From positions 1 to 64,000 of the forward strand of contig CACHJU010000009.1 of NCBI GenBank assembly GCA_902580225.1: DNA of 64,000 bases, in the 5' to 3' direction. Each line of letters starts with the position of its first letter. Position 1 is the stretch's first letter. The notes beneath the pieces were generated by a model. It ran no database searches, was not told the origin of the DNA, and saw only the letters and a list, made by a program, of their open reading frames with translations. Below are positions 42,779 through 53,600 of the stretch, in pieces. The DNA comes from an uncultured Verrucomicrobiota bacterium. Its GTDB lineage: Bacteria > Verrucomicrobiota > Verrucomicrobiia > Opitutales > Seribacteraceae. A program made the position numbers and the translations under genes.

Positions 42779-44203
42779 CTAATTGCTTGCAATGGGTTTT
42801 TCCCAACCAAGGTTAACTTCTGGTCCCATGCTATTAAGTTTTATGGTGACTATTCTAAGCTTTTCTTGAATTTTTTCAATTTTATCATCCATTGAGTCTT
42901 GGCTTATTTGCCAATTTTGGTTGGCCTCAACAAATTTTTCAGATGCTGAAAAATCCTTTATTTTAGATCGGAAAACTGCACCATCTGCATCAAACTTTAT
43001 TTTACACTTATTACAGCAAAACCCCAATTTTCGTCCTTCAAAAATAGATTTAATTGAAATATCTATGGTCTTATTTGTTACAGGACATTTGGTGTTTATG
43101 GCTTCTAAATCAGATGATTTAGCTCCAAATCGATTTTTAATTATCTCTAACTTTTGAATTTTTAATTGCTCAGATTTAATGAGTTTTGATAATGAATTTT
43201 GTATGGCATGTTTTTCATTTAGCAGATTATCATAAACCTCTCCATCAACAAAATGCCTCTTAAGTTTTTCAGCACCCTTTTGGGTCATTTTTGTTTGCCA
43301 TAAAAATATTTTATCTAAATTAATAAGTTTTTTTAGATTAGATATGGAATCATCAGAAATTTCTGTTCCGTAAAGATTTAAATATTCAAGGTTCGATAAT
43401 TTGGATAGGTGAATTGATGCCTCGTCTGTTATTGCTGTATTCTCAAGGTGTAATCGAGAAAGTAGTTTGAATTTGGGAAGTATGGAAATAGATTTATTAG
43501 AAATATTTGTTCTAGCTAGATTAAGCCATATGATTTGCTCGGCAATGGGCTCTAGCAATTGAAAATGTTCATCATCGAACGAATTTCCTACATAAGAAGC
43601 ATTTACATAAATGGCATTTGTATTTTGGGCTACAGGTATAGCCAGGATTCCTTCCTTATTAATTTTTTCTAGATATTCTGGTTTAGCTTTTGGCACATTT
43701 GGCAGTTTAAGTTGCAAAGCAGCCGTTTCAGAAACCAATTTTTTAGGCATATTTTGAAAAACCTGAAGAGCGTTTTCTTGGGACGCGGGTTCCAAATCCG
43801 AAACAAGGAGATCAAAGGAAGCCCCCAATGAGATCCAAGCTTTTATTACATCAAGTTCTTGTTTTGTTACAGGGTTGTAGTGATTTTTATCTTCCATAGG
43901 AGGCATGGCTTCATCATCATCCGGGGGAAGAGTAATTCGAAAAATCAATTCACTGTCTGCAGAGTTTCCCTTAATCACAATGTCTTCTCCTGCACTGCTA
44001 CCCCCTTTTAGAAAGTCTTTTTTGGTATGAAGCTTTAGCTTACCTTTACTTTTATTTGAGCCGTGGCATTCTTGACATTTGGCAGCAAATACGGGCTGAA
44101 TTAAACTGTTATAGATATTTTTTGACAATGATTCATTTTCCCCGTAAAGCGGGAATAAATTAAGAAAAATTACTGTTAGTAATGAAATAAATTTGAGCTT
44201 CAT
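42779..44203 (-). CDS. PSCyt1 cytochrome / LRR / TRASH-like protein
   Basis: A 474-residue exported protein with signal peptide (LTVIFLNLFPLYG). Residues about 28-135 form a PSCyt1 domain with haem c motif CQECH and PPDDDEAMPPMEDKNHYNP. Residues about 215-320 are leucine-rich repeats (LSRLHLENTAITDEASIHL, LEYLNLYGTEISDDSISNL). Residues about 370-420 have a metal-binding YHS/TRASH-like set (CPVTNKTIDI, then FCCNKCKIKFD). The combination suggests a periplasmic electron-carrier or metal-sensing protein; the partner is unknown. Confidence 0.78.
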   Translation of the reverse strand: MKLKFISLLTVIFLNLFPLYGENESLSKNIYNSLIQPVFAAKCQECHGSNKSKGKLKLHTKKDFLKGGSSAGEDIVIKGNSADSELIFRITLPPDDDEAMPPMEDKNHYNPVTKQELDVIKAWISLGASFDLLVSDLEPASQENALQVFQNMPKKLVSETAALQLKLPNVPKAKPEYLEKINKEGILAIPVAQNTNAIYVNASYVGNSFDDEHFQLLEPIAEQIIWLNLARTNISNKSISILPKFKLLSRLHLENTAITDEASIHLSKLSNLEYLNLYGTEISDDSISNLKKLINLDKIFLWQTKMTQKGAEKLKRHFVDGEVYDNLLNEKHAIQNSLSKLIKSEQLKIQKLEIIKNRFGAKSSDLEAINTKCPVTNKTIDISIKSIFEGRKLGFCCNKCKIKFDADGAVFRSKIKDFSASEKFVEANQNWQISQDSMDDKIEKIQEKLRIVTIKLNSMGPEVNLGWEKPIASN

Positions 44204-44281
44204 AATTCGATTGGGAAATCGTTGATAATAACTATCATACTAAATGAACTATTAAATCCAAAGCAAGATAACGATTATACA

Positions 44282-44557
44282 ATGAAAAAAAAAATTGATT
44301 GGAGTAAGGAACTTTGGCACTTTCTTTTTTTTGTATGTATAGGATTCACGGTATGGCCCCTAATAGTTTATTATTTGGGAAGAGTATTAAATGTAAATTA
44401 CTTCGTTAATCTCCCCTTACGAACTTGGGCAGAACAAATAGTATATGGCCCACTTGGGCATTTAAATTTACGATCATTATTAAGTTTAATTTTTTTGTTT
44501 TTTCCATTCCTTTTCTTTCTAACAATAAGATATCTGTTATTAATTGCTCGTAAATAA
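44282..44557 (+). CDS. small two-helix membrane protein
   Basis: A 91-residue protein from the ATG giving MKKKIDWSKELWHFLFF. A frame extension 20 codons upstream is possible but lacks support. It has hydrophobic segments at about 12-32 and 65-88. The family is not recognised. It lies divergently beside the cytochrome/LRR gene and convergent with the ABC exporter. Confidence 0.5.
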   Translation: MKKKIDWSKELWHFLFFVCIGFTVWPLIVYYLGRVLNVNYFVNLPLRTWAEQIVYGPLGHLNLRSLLSLIFLFFPFLFFLTIRYLLLIARK

Positions 44558-44583
44558 TACTGTTTATGGTAATTAGTAAAAAT

Positions 44584-46341
44584 TTATCGATTCTTAAAGA
44601 AATTTGCATAAGACCCATCCAAGTCAATTAATTCGTTATGGCTGCCCTGCTCAATAATTTCTCCATGATCGAGAAATATTATTTGATCGGCTTCTCGAAT
44701 TGTACTAAGTCTGTGAGCAATAATAAGAGTGGTTCTATTTTTAATTAATTGATTTAGAGCCAGTTGAATTTTTCTTTCGGTTTCAACATCAACGCTGGAA
44801 GTAGCCTCATCTAAAATTACAATTGGAGGGGATTTTAATATTGCCCGAGCAAGGGTGAGTCTTTGTTTTTCTCCCATACTTAATCGTATACCTCTTTCAC
44901 CGATTAATGTATCCAGTTCATTAGGGAGCTTTTTTACAAAGTCCCATGCCCGAGCCATTTTTAGTGAGTTGATAATTCCAGTTTCGTTAGCATGAGGTAA
45001 CGCAAGGAGAAGGTTCTCTCTGATCGTTGTATCAAATAAAAAAGGGTCTTGTGACACGATACCAATTTTACTTCTTAGGGAACTAAGTGTTAGTTTTCTT
45101 ACATCAATTCCACCTAAACTTACTTGACCTTCTTCAACATCATAATAGCGAAGGAGGAGGTTTGCTATGGTGCTTTTCCCCGCACCCGTAGGACCAACTA
45201 GAGCTGTTGTTGAACCCGCAGGTAAATGAAAATTCAAGTCTCTGACAATCGACTGCCTTTCATCATAGGCAAAGGTCACATTTGAAAATTTTATAGAATG
45301 GTTTTCTTGGGGGAATAACATAGGATTTTCAGGACTCTTGATTAATACCTCTTCATCAAGAATCTCAAAAACCCTTTCTCCTGAAGCTTTTCCAGCACTT
45401 ATTAAATTGTTTATTGATACCAATTGCCTAACCGGTTCGTAAAACATATTTGCATAAAGGAGAAAAGCAAAGAATTGACCTTTGGAAAAAGAGGGGTCTG
45501 TTTGCAATAAATATGCCCCCATACCAACTACGGCTAAGATACCGAGCGATGATGTGAAACTTGCAGTTGGACCTTGAATAGACCACCTATACATTGCTTT
45601 TAGCGATGCATTTTCCAATATTTTACTACTCTCATGAAAGCGTTTTTTCTCTCTTTCTCTTAATTCGAAGGAGTGGACTAAGCGATTACCTTGAATATCT
45701 TCTATCAACAAAGCATTTAAATTTCCGGAAGCTTCCCTAACTTCTTTCCAATTCTTTTTGGAAATTTTTGAATATTTGAAAGCCATAATTAACAAAATGG
45801 GAAGGGGCAAAAAAACAAATGCAGCTAGGCGGGGTTCCTGAAGAAACATCATTACAGTAACTCCAGATAAGGTAAGAATTGCTATTATACCTTGCTCGGT
45901 GCCGTCCAAAATTGCCCTTTCTACATTTTGAACATCTTCTACAACTCGTGATGCAATATCACCACTTTTTCTTCGGTCATAAAAATTGATTGGTAAATTA
46001 AGTAATTTGTCGTGAAGAGCTTTTCTAATTCTTAAAATAACTTTCTGTTCTAATTTGTTATTCACTCTTATTCTAAGGCAATTAAAAATCTCCTTTGCTA
46101 AAAAAAGCCCTCCAATAAATAGAATACCTCTTAAAAAAATTGAATTTTGACTGATTTCTTCTGCAAAAATTTGATCCAGGACTTGCTGAATTGCAGATGG
46201 AACCATAACCGATAGCGTGGTCATTATAAAAGCTAATGACAAGGTGGTGGCAAAGAGTATTTTGTATTCAAAAATATAAGAAGAAATTCGACTTATAATT
46301 TTTTTGTTTTTGCTTTGTTTCATGTTTGGTATTGAAAACAT
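44584..46341 (-). CDS. ABC transporter, MsbA-type fused exporter
   Basis: A half-transporter of about 585 residues: six membrane helices (about 20-310) plus an ATPase. Walker A VGPTGAGKSTIANLLL, Q-loop GIVSQDPFLFD, signature variant LSMGEKQRLTLARAIL (LSMGE instead of LSGGQ), Walker B PPIVILDEATSSVD and the H-loop IAHRLSTI. It probably flips lipid A or another lipid as a homodimer, judging by MsbA-like order. Start ATG at 46341 is chosen; TTG at 46347 and ATG at 46323 are possible, as none has a good ribosome-binding site. Confidence 0.87.
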   Translation of the reverse strand: MFSIPNMKQSKNKKIISRISSYIFEYKILFATTLSLAFIMTTLSVMVPSAIQQVLDQIFAEEISQNSIFLRGILFIGGLFLAKEIFNCLRIRVNNKLEQKVILRIRKALHDKLLNLPINFYDRRKSGDIASRVVEDVQNVERAILDGTEQGIIAILTLSGVTVMMFLQEPRLAAFVFLPLPILLIMAFKYSKISKKNWKEVREASGNLNALLIEDIQGNRLVHSFELREREKKRFHESSKILENASLKAMYRWSIQGPTASFTSSLGILAVVGMGAYLLQTDPSFSKGQFFAFLLYANMFYEPVRQLVSINNLISAGKASGERVFEILDEEVLIKSPENPMLFPQENHSIKFSNVTFAYDERQSIVRDLNFHLPAGSTTALVGPTGAGKSTIANLLLRYYDVEEGQVSLGGIDVRKLTLSSLRSKIGIVSQDPFLFDTTIRENLLLALPHANETGIINSLKMARAWDFVKKLPNELDTLIGERGIRLSMGEKQRLTLARAILKSPPIVILDEATSSVDVETERKIQLALNQLIKNRTTLIIAHRLSTIREADQIIFLDHGEIIEQGSHNELIDLDGSYANFFKNR

Positions 46342-46362
46342 AGACAAAACATTTTTTTCATT

Positions 46363-46824
46363 TTGACAAACATCGACAATAAATTAGACGAGGGACCAAC
46401 AGGGTCTATTCTTCGTGACCTACCCTCTCCATATCAATCTCACTCACTTGGATTGTTACATCTTCCTCGTTTTATAGCAAAAATCAGAAAACATTTAAAT
46501 AATGAACTGCCAAAGAGTTATCAGCGCAATTTTACCAAAGGGTTCGATGGATTTTTATGCCTTCATTTAGGTATTGATCCACAAGATGTGATTGAATGTG
46601 TTAAAAATACTGCCAACGATCAAGAGTTAGAAATTAAATTGAAAGAGCTTTTTCCTGCAAAGCTAAATTCCCATATTTGGAATCGGAAAGTAGTGCAAAT
46701 GGGAATGTCCGATATGGCATTAGAAAAACTAGAAGAAGTAAAGCTAGACTTAGGAGCTGAAAATCGTTCCGATTTATTATCTTTTGCAGATGTCATTGAA
46801 TTTGATGAAGGTCGAATACAATAA
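46363..46824 (+). CDS. DUF5069 protein
   Basis: A 153-residue protein of the DUF5069 family known from Verrucomicrobiota and Planctomycetota: GLLHLPRFIAKIRKHLNNEL, FTKGFDGFLCLHLGID and HIWNRKVVQMGMS. There is no ATG in the N-terminal part, so a TTG start at 46363 is assumed. The function is unknown. It is divergent from the ABC gene and convergent with the phosphatase gene. Confidence 0.78.
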   Translation: MTNIDNKLDEGPTGSILRDLPSPYQSHSLGLLHLPRFIAKIRKHLNNELPKSYQRNFTKGFDGFLCLHLGIDPQDVIECVKNTANDQELEIKLKELFPAKLNSHIWNRKVVQMGMSDMALEKLEEVKLDLGAENRSDLLSFADVIEFDEGRIQ

Positions 46825-46831
46825 TTCTATG

Positions 46832-48274
46832 CTACATTCTTTTTACAGTTAGGAGAGTTAAATCGTCTTTTTCACTGGATATAGAAGAAAATTCTTCAAG
46901 ACTTTTCATCAGTGAAGAATTAAAGGAAAGAGGATTTTTATCTTTGGCATTTTTTAGTTTTTCGCAAAGACGATCCAATCCAAATTCTTCCTTTGAGTGG
47001 TCTTGAGATTCCGTTACCCCATCCGTGTACAGAACAAGCATATCTCCTTTTTTAAATGAACAAGTTTGATCTTCAATAATTTCTTCAAATAGATCTGAAG
47101 GAACCATTCCAAGAGCCATTCCATTTCCGTGGAGTTTCTCCACTTTTAAATTTTGCTGGTTTATTTTGCCTAAGAGTGCAGGTTCATGGCCTGCCCGGGC
47201 ATAAGTTATCGTATTCGAATGGGTGTCTATGATCGCTAATATAAGAGTAATAAACATATCTTCACGAATTCTTTCTTCAAGGTCATGATTGAGTTGAATT
47301 AAAATTTCACGAGGAGTTTTAGATCTTTTAACATAATGCCTTAAGTTTGTTTGGCATAGAGCCATAAGAAGAGATGCGGGTACGCCTTTACCTGAAACAT
47401 CTGCAACGGAGACAGCAAATTTCGTAGTGGATAATTTATAAAAATCATAAAAGTCACCGCTGACTTGGGATGAGGGAACATATTGAGTATCAATTTCTAG
47501 GCCTTTAAATTCCGGTGATTCTTTGGCAAGGAATAATTCTTGAACATCCCGAGCCAATGTGAGATCAGAATCCATTCGCGTTTTTTCTAACCTTAAATTC
47601 ATCGCATCTGAATTTTTAATTGCAAGTGCAGCTTGTTCAGCAAGTGAATTAACAAGGGATAAGTCTGTTTCACTAAAAGGTAAGCCGTTTGTCGGGTTTG
47701 CAACCACTAGCACCCCTAAAATTTGATCGTCATGTATCAGAGGAGAATAAATGAGAGACCGAAGGACTAATGATGGATCATCATGTTTTACGACTCTGGG
47801 ATCAATGCTAGCTTGCGGAACATAAACTGCCTTTCCTGTTTTTGCTACTTCGCCGATAATACCCTCACCATCTTCTAAAATTTCAGAAGCCAGAATTTTT
47901 TCTAAAAATCGAGCCCTTGTCGAACTGGGATCTTCAAGTGAAGTTTTAAATTTTCTTTGGGGAGGAAAGAGTCCTTCGGAGGCAATGCTTTGAAGTTTTC
48001 CATTTTTCAATTTTTCGTATACACAAGCACTAAGAGCGCCTGTAGTCATAACCGCAGTATGTGCAATTCTTTGATAAAGATCCTTTCTTTCCACTCCTTC
48101 TCCAATTGCAACAGCTAAATTATGCATGAAATTAACAACAATTTCCTTCTCTTGCTGAAGTAGAATTTTTTGATCCTTTAGTTTAGATTTTTCTGTATTA
48201 GATTTTTTTCTGGAGAGATTCCAGGCGAATAATCCAAGAACTAATCCAGCAAAGAAATAGATTAATGGATTCAT
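46832..48274 (-). CDS. GAF-SpoIIE/PP2C serine phosphatase
   Basis: A 480-residue regulatory phosphatase of RsbU type. One N-terminal membrane helix (about 2-18), a GAF sensor domain (about 60-215) and a PP2C/SpoIIE domain (about 250-480) with SQVSGDFYDFYKLS, VSVADVSGKGVPASLLMALC, ITYARAGHEPALLG and DMLVLYTDGVTESQD. It dephosphorylates a STAS antagonist, probably the neighbour 14 bases upstream. The anti-sigma kinase is not in the window. Confidence 0.88.
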   Translation of the reverse strand: MNPLIYFFAGLVLGLFAWNLSRKKSNTEKSKLKDQKILLQQEKEIVVNFMHNLAVAIGEGVERKDLYQRIAHTAVMTTGALSACVYEKLKNGKLQSIASEGLFPPQRKFKTSLEDPSSTRARFLEKILASEILEDGEGIIGEVAKTGKAVYVPQASIDPRVVKHDDPSLVLRSLIYSPLIHDDQILGVLVVANPTNGLPFSETDLSLVNSLAEQAALAIKNSDAMNLRLEKTRMDSDLTLARDVQELFLAKESPEFKGLEIDTQYVPSSQVSGDFYDFYKLSTTKFAVSVADVSGKGVPASLLMALCQTNLRHYVKRSKTPREILIQLNHDLEERIREDMFITLILAIIDTHSNTITYARAGHEPALLGKINQQNLKVEKLHGNGMALGMVPSDLFEEIIEDQTCSFKKGDMLVLYTDGVTESQDHSKEEFGLDRLCEKLKNAKDKNPLSFNSSLMKSLEEFSSISSEKDDLTLLTVKRM

Positions 48275-48288
48275 AAAGACATCAGATT

Positions 48289-48789
48289 TTAAAGCGAATC
48301 TTCTACTTTCTGTTCTAAGAAATTGACTACATCCTTAAAAATTTTTGAGTTCTTTTCATTAAGGTCTAATAAAGTTTTATGAGCTTTATAAATCAACTCA
48401 GGACAAGCTTTGTCAGAATTATTTTTTATTTTAAGTACCTCAAGCTCGCTTGAATTTGAAACAAATTCTGAACTAACGATTGCTATTTTATGTATACCAA
48501 GATTCTCAACAGTTTCTCGATTTCTTCCCACTAGATTGAGAAGGGTAAGCCCCCCTCCTCCTGAAGATTTTCTTAATTGCAGTGCAAGTCCTACTAAAAT
48601 TCCAAGAAAGGTGCTGTCCATACTAGAGCAATTTTGAAAATCTATTACAAAAACCTTATTTCCCTCATCAACCATTTCATTGAGGAAAGATCGCAAAGGA
48701 GCACAATTTAAATAAGAGGCTTTGTTTTTGATTTGTACATAAACCTCATTATTTGTGGTGCAAACTTTATATGTAGAATCTTTGTTCAC
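48289..48789 (-). CDS. STAS-domain anti-sigma factor antagonist
   Basis: A 166-residue protein, GTG start. Residues 1-110 form a STAS domain with the phosphorylatable Ser region VIDFQNCSSMDSTFLGILVG. A C-terminal helical extension of about 55 residues is unusual. It sits directly upstream of the PP2C gene in the same orientation, giving a partner-switching module that probably controls a general-stress sigma factor. Confidence 0.85.
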   Translation of the reverse strand: MNKDSTYKVCTTNNEVYVQIKNKASYLNCAPLRSFLNEMVDEGNKVFVIDFQNCSSMDSTFLGILVGLALQLRKSSGGGGLTLLNLVGRNRETVENLGIHKIAIVSSEFVSNSSELEVLKIKNNSDKACPELIYKAHKTLLDLNEKNSKIFKDVVNFLEQKVEDSL

Positions 48790-48854
48790 GCTGAAAAGTT
48801 CGGCAACCCTGATTGGTTTACCTATTAAAGAAAAACATTGAGCGTTTTTTTGAT

Positions 48855-49322
48855 TTATAAAACTTCTTTAATCGCATTAAAGTCGGGCAATTGTTTTGGA
48901 TCATCTGAAGACCAAGAAAATGCAACATCACCGTTTTTTGAGATTACAAAAGCTGACCTTTTGGAAACGCCTTTAAACCCAATAAAATCTTCGTATAGAA
49001 CACCGTATTTGCTGGATACCTCCTTGTTAAAATCGCTTAGTAGAGGGAAATTCAGTTCTTCTTTGATGGACATTGCTTCTTGAGCGAATGGACTGTCCAC
49101 ACTTATTCCAAAAACTTTAGCATTTAGGTTTTCATAGGAAGAGAGATCGTCCCGTACTGAACAAGTTTCTTCAGTGCACACTCCAGTGAAAGCAAAAGGA
49201 AAGAAAAGCAGGACAACTGAGGATTCTTCTTTGTAAGAACTTAGCGTAATGTCTGATAAACCTTCCGGCGTTTTAGTTTTAAGGGTGAAATCTGGTGCAG
49301 ATGAGCCTACTGTTAATATCAT
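48855..49322 (-). CDS. peroxiredoxin (AhpE/Bcp-like)
   Basis: A 155-residue thiol peroxidase. The peroxidatic Cys lies in FPFAFTGVCTEETCSVRDDL, and a second Cys five residues later is a likely resolving residue. APDFTLKTKTPEG marks the N-terminal thioredoxin fold. It reduces hydrogen or organic peroxide. It stands alone between the STAS gene and tyrS. Confidence 0.9.
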   Translation of the reverse strand: MILTVGSSAPDFTLKTKTPEGLSDITLSSYKEESSVVLLFFPFAFTGVCTEETCSVRDDLSSYENLNAKVFGISVDSPFAQEAMSIKEELNFPLLSDFNKEVSSKYGVLYEDFIGFKGVSKRSAFVISKNGDVAFSWSSDDPKQLPDFNAIKEVL

Positions 49323-49479
49323 ATCAAGGATTGTTCAAAATTAGGGTTATTAAATATAAATTAGGTAACGCACTATACACCGAAAGCAAGCGGAATTCTT
49401 ATTGCACCCTAAAGAATTAGAATTCTACGCTCGAAGAATGCCACTCTCTTCTTTAAGAAGGATATAATAAAGGCATAAA

Positions 49480-50661
49480 ATGAATAAACACGAATTGTTA
49501 TCAAACACCGAAATTGTAATTGGTGAAGAAGAATTAAAGGAAAAATTATCTAAAGGAAAAAAGTTAAAAATTAAATTTGGGGTTGATCCTACAAGGCCTG
49601 ATTTAACTTTTGGTCATTTGGTTGTTTTTAATAAATTGAAGCAATTTCAGGATGCTGGTCATAAGGCAATTTTGTTGATTGGAGATTACACTGCAAGAAT
49701 CGGAGATCCGAGTGGTCGTTCCGATTTAAGACCTGAATTGACAGAAGCAGAAGTAAATGAAAACGCGAAGACATATCTCGAACAAGCGTTTAAAATAATT
49801 GATTCACAAAAAACAATTGTTCGGAGAAATAGCGAATGGTTCGCGAAAATGTCATTTGCTGATGCTCTTGCTCTATCCAGAAAAATGACAGTTGCAAGAA
49901 TGTTAGAAAGGGATGATTTTAAAAACCGCTTTAAAAGAAACCAACCTATTTCGATGGTAGAATTTATGTATCCTTTGATTCAGGGATACGATTCTATAGT
50001 CCTTGAATCTGATGTTGAGATTGGCGGTTCTGATCAATTGTTTAATATGCTGGTTGGAAGAACATTGCAAAAGGATGAGGGCTTACAAACTCAGGCCGTT
50101 TTAACAATGCCATTACTCCTTGGTTTGGACGGTAGAAAAAAAATGTCTAAAAGCTTCAATAATTATATAGCTTTTAATGATAGTCCGAGAGATATTTTTG
50201 GAAAAATAATGTCAATTTCGGACGAGACGATGTGGAATTATTACAAATTACTGCTTCTCAAAAATGAAAAAACTATCCTAAATTTGAAAATGAATCACCC
50301 TATGGAAATGAAGAAAAATTTATCCATGGAATTAACAAGTTTGTTTTACGGGAAGAAGGTTGGAGAGAAAGAAAGGATTTATTTCGAAAATGTCTTTACT
50401 CAAAGGGAAAATCCTGAAGAAATGGAATCTTTTTCTATAAAAGAAATTATTTCAGATGGAGAATCATCTAATATTTTAAATATTTTAAATAATACGAAAA
50501 AATTTGATTCAAAAGGTCAAATTCGCAGACTAATTCAACAAGGAGCGATAAAATTGAATGGCCAAAAAGTTGAAAAAGCTGAGGAATTGATTACCTTAAA
50601 CCAAAAAGGGGATAATGTTATAAAAGCGGGAAAAAAAATCTTTTTTAACTTAATTCCTTAG
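49480..50661 (+). CDS. tyrS: tyrosyl-tRNA synthetase
   Basis: A 393-residue class I aminoacyl-tRNA synthetase. The active-site start is KFGVDPTRPDLTFGHL (the HIGH-equivalent is FGHL), followed by GDYTARIGDPSGRS, the tyrosine pocket QGYDSIVLESDVEIGGSDQL and the signature GRKKMSKSFNN. A C-terminal S4 RNA-binding domain is seen (IRRLIQQGAIKLNGQKV). Its 3' end overlaps the convergent uvrA by 17 bases. Confidence 0.95.
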   Translation: MNKHELLSNTEIVIGEEELKEKLSKGKKLKIKFGVDPTRPDLTFGHLVVFNKLKQFQDAGHKAILLIGDYTARIGDPSGRSDLRPELTEAEVNENAKTYLEQAFKIIDSQKTIVRRNSEWFAKMSFADALALSRKMTVARMLERDDFKNRFKRNQPISMVEFMYPLIQGYDSIVLESDVEIGGSDQLFNMLVGRTLQKDEGLQTQAVLTMPLLLGLDGRKKMSKSFNNYIAFNDSPRDIFGKIMSISDETMWNYYKLLLLKNEKTILNLKMNHPMEMKKNLSMELTSLFYGKKVGEKERIYFENVFTQRENPEEMESFSIKEIISDGESSNILNILNNTKKFDSKGQIRRLIQQGAIKLNGQKVEKAEELITLNQKGDNVIKAGKKIFFNLIP

Positions 50662-53600
50662 GCAAGACTTTCCTAATGAAGGGACCAGTATGGCTATTTT
50701 TATTCGTTAAAATTTTTGAAGTCGTGCCGTTAAAAGTTATTTTACCACCTTTTTCTCCACCTACTGGCCCCAATTCGAATAAAAAATCTGCTTCTGCAAT
50801 AATATCCGAATCATGCTCTATTACGATAACAGTATTTCCTTCGTCTACTAATCGGTGTAGCAAAAAAATTAATTTTTTACAATCATCTGTGTGCAATCCA
50901 ATTGTAGGTTCTTCCAGGATATAAAGGGTTGGTTTTATTTTACGGAGTTTTTTGTGTTTTTGTTTATCCACTCCTTGGGCTAATTCAGACGATAATTTAA
51001 GCCTTTGAGCTTCACCGCCCGAAAGGGTTGGAGAAATCTGACCAAGTTTGATATAGCCCAACCCTGTTTCAATCATGATTGAAAAAGTTTCTGAAAGAAA
51101 GTGGTCGAATTTAAAAAAATAGAATGCTTCTTCAAAAGTTAATTCGAGAATTTCAGAAATATTTTTACCATTCCATTTTAATCCTAGGATTTCCTCTCGA
51201 TATCTGGCCCCGTTGCATTCTGAACAGGAAATATATGAATTTGGTAGAAAATTCATTTCGACCTTTATTCGACCTGCTCCCTTGCAAACTTCGCATCTTC
51301 CACCCGGGACATTAAATGAAAAATGGCTTGGAGAAAAACCTTTAGCTTTTGCTTCCGGTAAAGATGAGATCATTGTTCTAATTTTATCCCAAATGCCTAA
51401 ATATGTAGCAGGGGTTGACCGAGGAGTTTTTCCAATTGGACTTTGGGTTACCTCTATTGATTTATTGAAAATATTACCGTTTATAACGGTTCCATTTTTT
51501 AATTTTAAACTTCCAGAATTTTGTTTGATAGCCTCCTTAATAGCTTTATGGATAAAACCTCGAACTAAGCTAGATTTTCCAGAGCCAGAAACCCCGCAGC
51601 ATACTGACAGTCGGCTCATTGGAATATCCAGATTTATGTTCTTAAGATTTCTAAACTTAACTTTCCTAACCCCGATCCAATCAGAGTCTTCGAACATCTT
51701 TTTTTTAACTGGTAAATCCCGCCAATTTCCAAGTATTGGATGGGAAATACCATTTTCCATATATTTTGCCGTCGAAGATTTTTTAATTTTGAGAAGTTCT
51801 TCAGGTTTTCCTGAACCAACCAACCTCCCTCCCGCACTACCAGCAAGAGGACCTACATCGATGACATAGTCTGCTTGCAAAATAGTTTCGGGATCATGTT
51901 CCACTACTAACAATGAATTGCCTTTCTTTTGTAAGTCCCTAAGAGAAGTAAGTAATTTTTGATTATCTTTTGGGTGAAGGCCTATTGATGGTTCATCGAG
52001 AACATATAAAACTCCAGAAAGATTCGAACCCAGTTGACCTGCAAGCCTTATTCTTTGAGCTTCCCCACCGGATAGAGAAGAAGTTTCTCGATCCATAGAT
52101 AAATAATCAAGTCCAACTTTTTTCATGAATTGAAGCCTTTCGATAATTTCTGGAACAACTGCATCTGTCACGGACTTGAGCCTCTCATCCAAATCTATTT
52201 TTTTGAGAAAAAAGATAATTTCATCTGGTGTTTTTTTCAATAATTGAGGCATGGAAATTTTATTATTTTTATTATCATATAAAACTATATTTCGACTTTC
52301 TGGGTTAAGTCTTTCGCCTAAGCATTCTGGACAAGTTTCCCCTTCTTCCATTTGCCACCATTTACCTGAGGCAGGTAAATCATCTTTCATCCACTGATAA
52401 ATCTTACCATATCCACGGCAAAAAGAACACCATCCTCTAGAAGAGTTCCAAGACAATAAACTGGGTTCTAATTCTTGATAAGAATCGCCATTACTAGCGT
52501 CAACTTTTGAAGTTGAATACCATTGATTAGTTTTGCCGTCAGTGGAAGCGAGTAGAAATCTGCCATTTCCAATCTGCAGAGAATGTTGAATACTTTGGAT
52601 AATATATTTTCGAGTAGGAATTGTACTCCAACTCTCTAAAATCACTTCAATATTGTGTAAACGATATCTATCTAAACCCTCAAAACCTTGTGTATGGAAA
52701 ATTTTCCCATCACACCTTACTTTTTCATATCCCTTCTCTCTCGCCCAATTAACGGCTGGTTTGTGATGCCCTTTTCTATTGGCCACGATTGGAGCTAGGA
52801 GTAGAAGAGGTTTTCTTTTTGTAGGTTTAAGTTTTGACAATATTTTTTCAACTTGGAGTGCAATTTCGTTTTCTGTAGCTTTTGATAATGGCTTTCCGCT
52901 TTTAACACTTAATTGAACCCCTACTCTTGCGTATAAGAGACGGAGATGTTGAGCCACCTCAGTGATTGAGCCAACTGTTGATTTTTTGGTGCCCCTTGTC
53001 GCTCTTTGCTCAATAGCAACCGTTGGAGATATTCCTGATATTCGATCGACAGCAGGTTTTCCAAGCTGTTCTACAAATTGCCGAGCATATGACGACATCG
53101 ATTCCATGAACCTCCTTTGTCCTTCTGCGAAGATCACATCAAAAGCAAGAGACGATTTTCCTGATCCGGAAGGACCGGTGATGACCACAAATTGGTCTTT
53201 AGGAATTTTAGTGGAAATGTTTTGTAAGTTGTTTTCTCGAGCTCCTCTAATTTCAAGGTAATTGGTTGATGTTTTAACGCTTACATTTTTTTTCTTTATC
53301 TTTTTTAATGTTGTATTCTTGTTTGTATTGAAAATTATTGAGGTGGAAGTTTTGAGTGTGGCAATTTTAGAAGGTGGTCCGGAAGCAATTAATTTACCTC
53401 CGTGCTTACCAGATTTCGGTCCCATTTCCAAAATCCAGTCTGCTTGAGCAAGAACATGAGGGTGGTGCTCGATAACTAAAAGACTGTGTCCTGCATCGAC
53501 TATGCTTTGAAGACTCTCTATCAATTGACTTATATCTTCAAGATGTAAGCCGGTCGTAGGTTCATCAATAATAAGAAGAGATGGCGAAATCCCCATCTTT

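Noticed and set aside
51213-51869. 218-residue plus-strand ORF inside uvrA
   Set aside because: It is a complementary-strand shadow of the uvrA ATPase region with no independent start signal.
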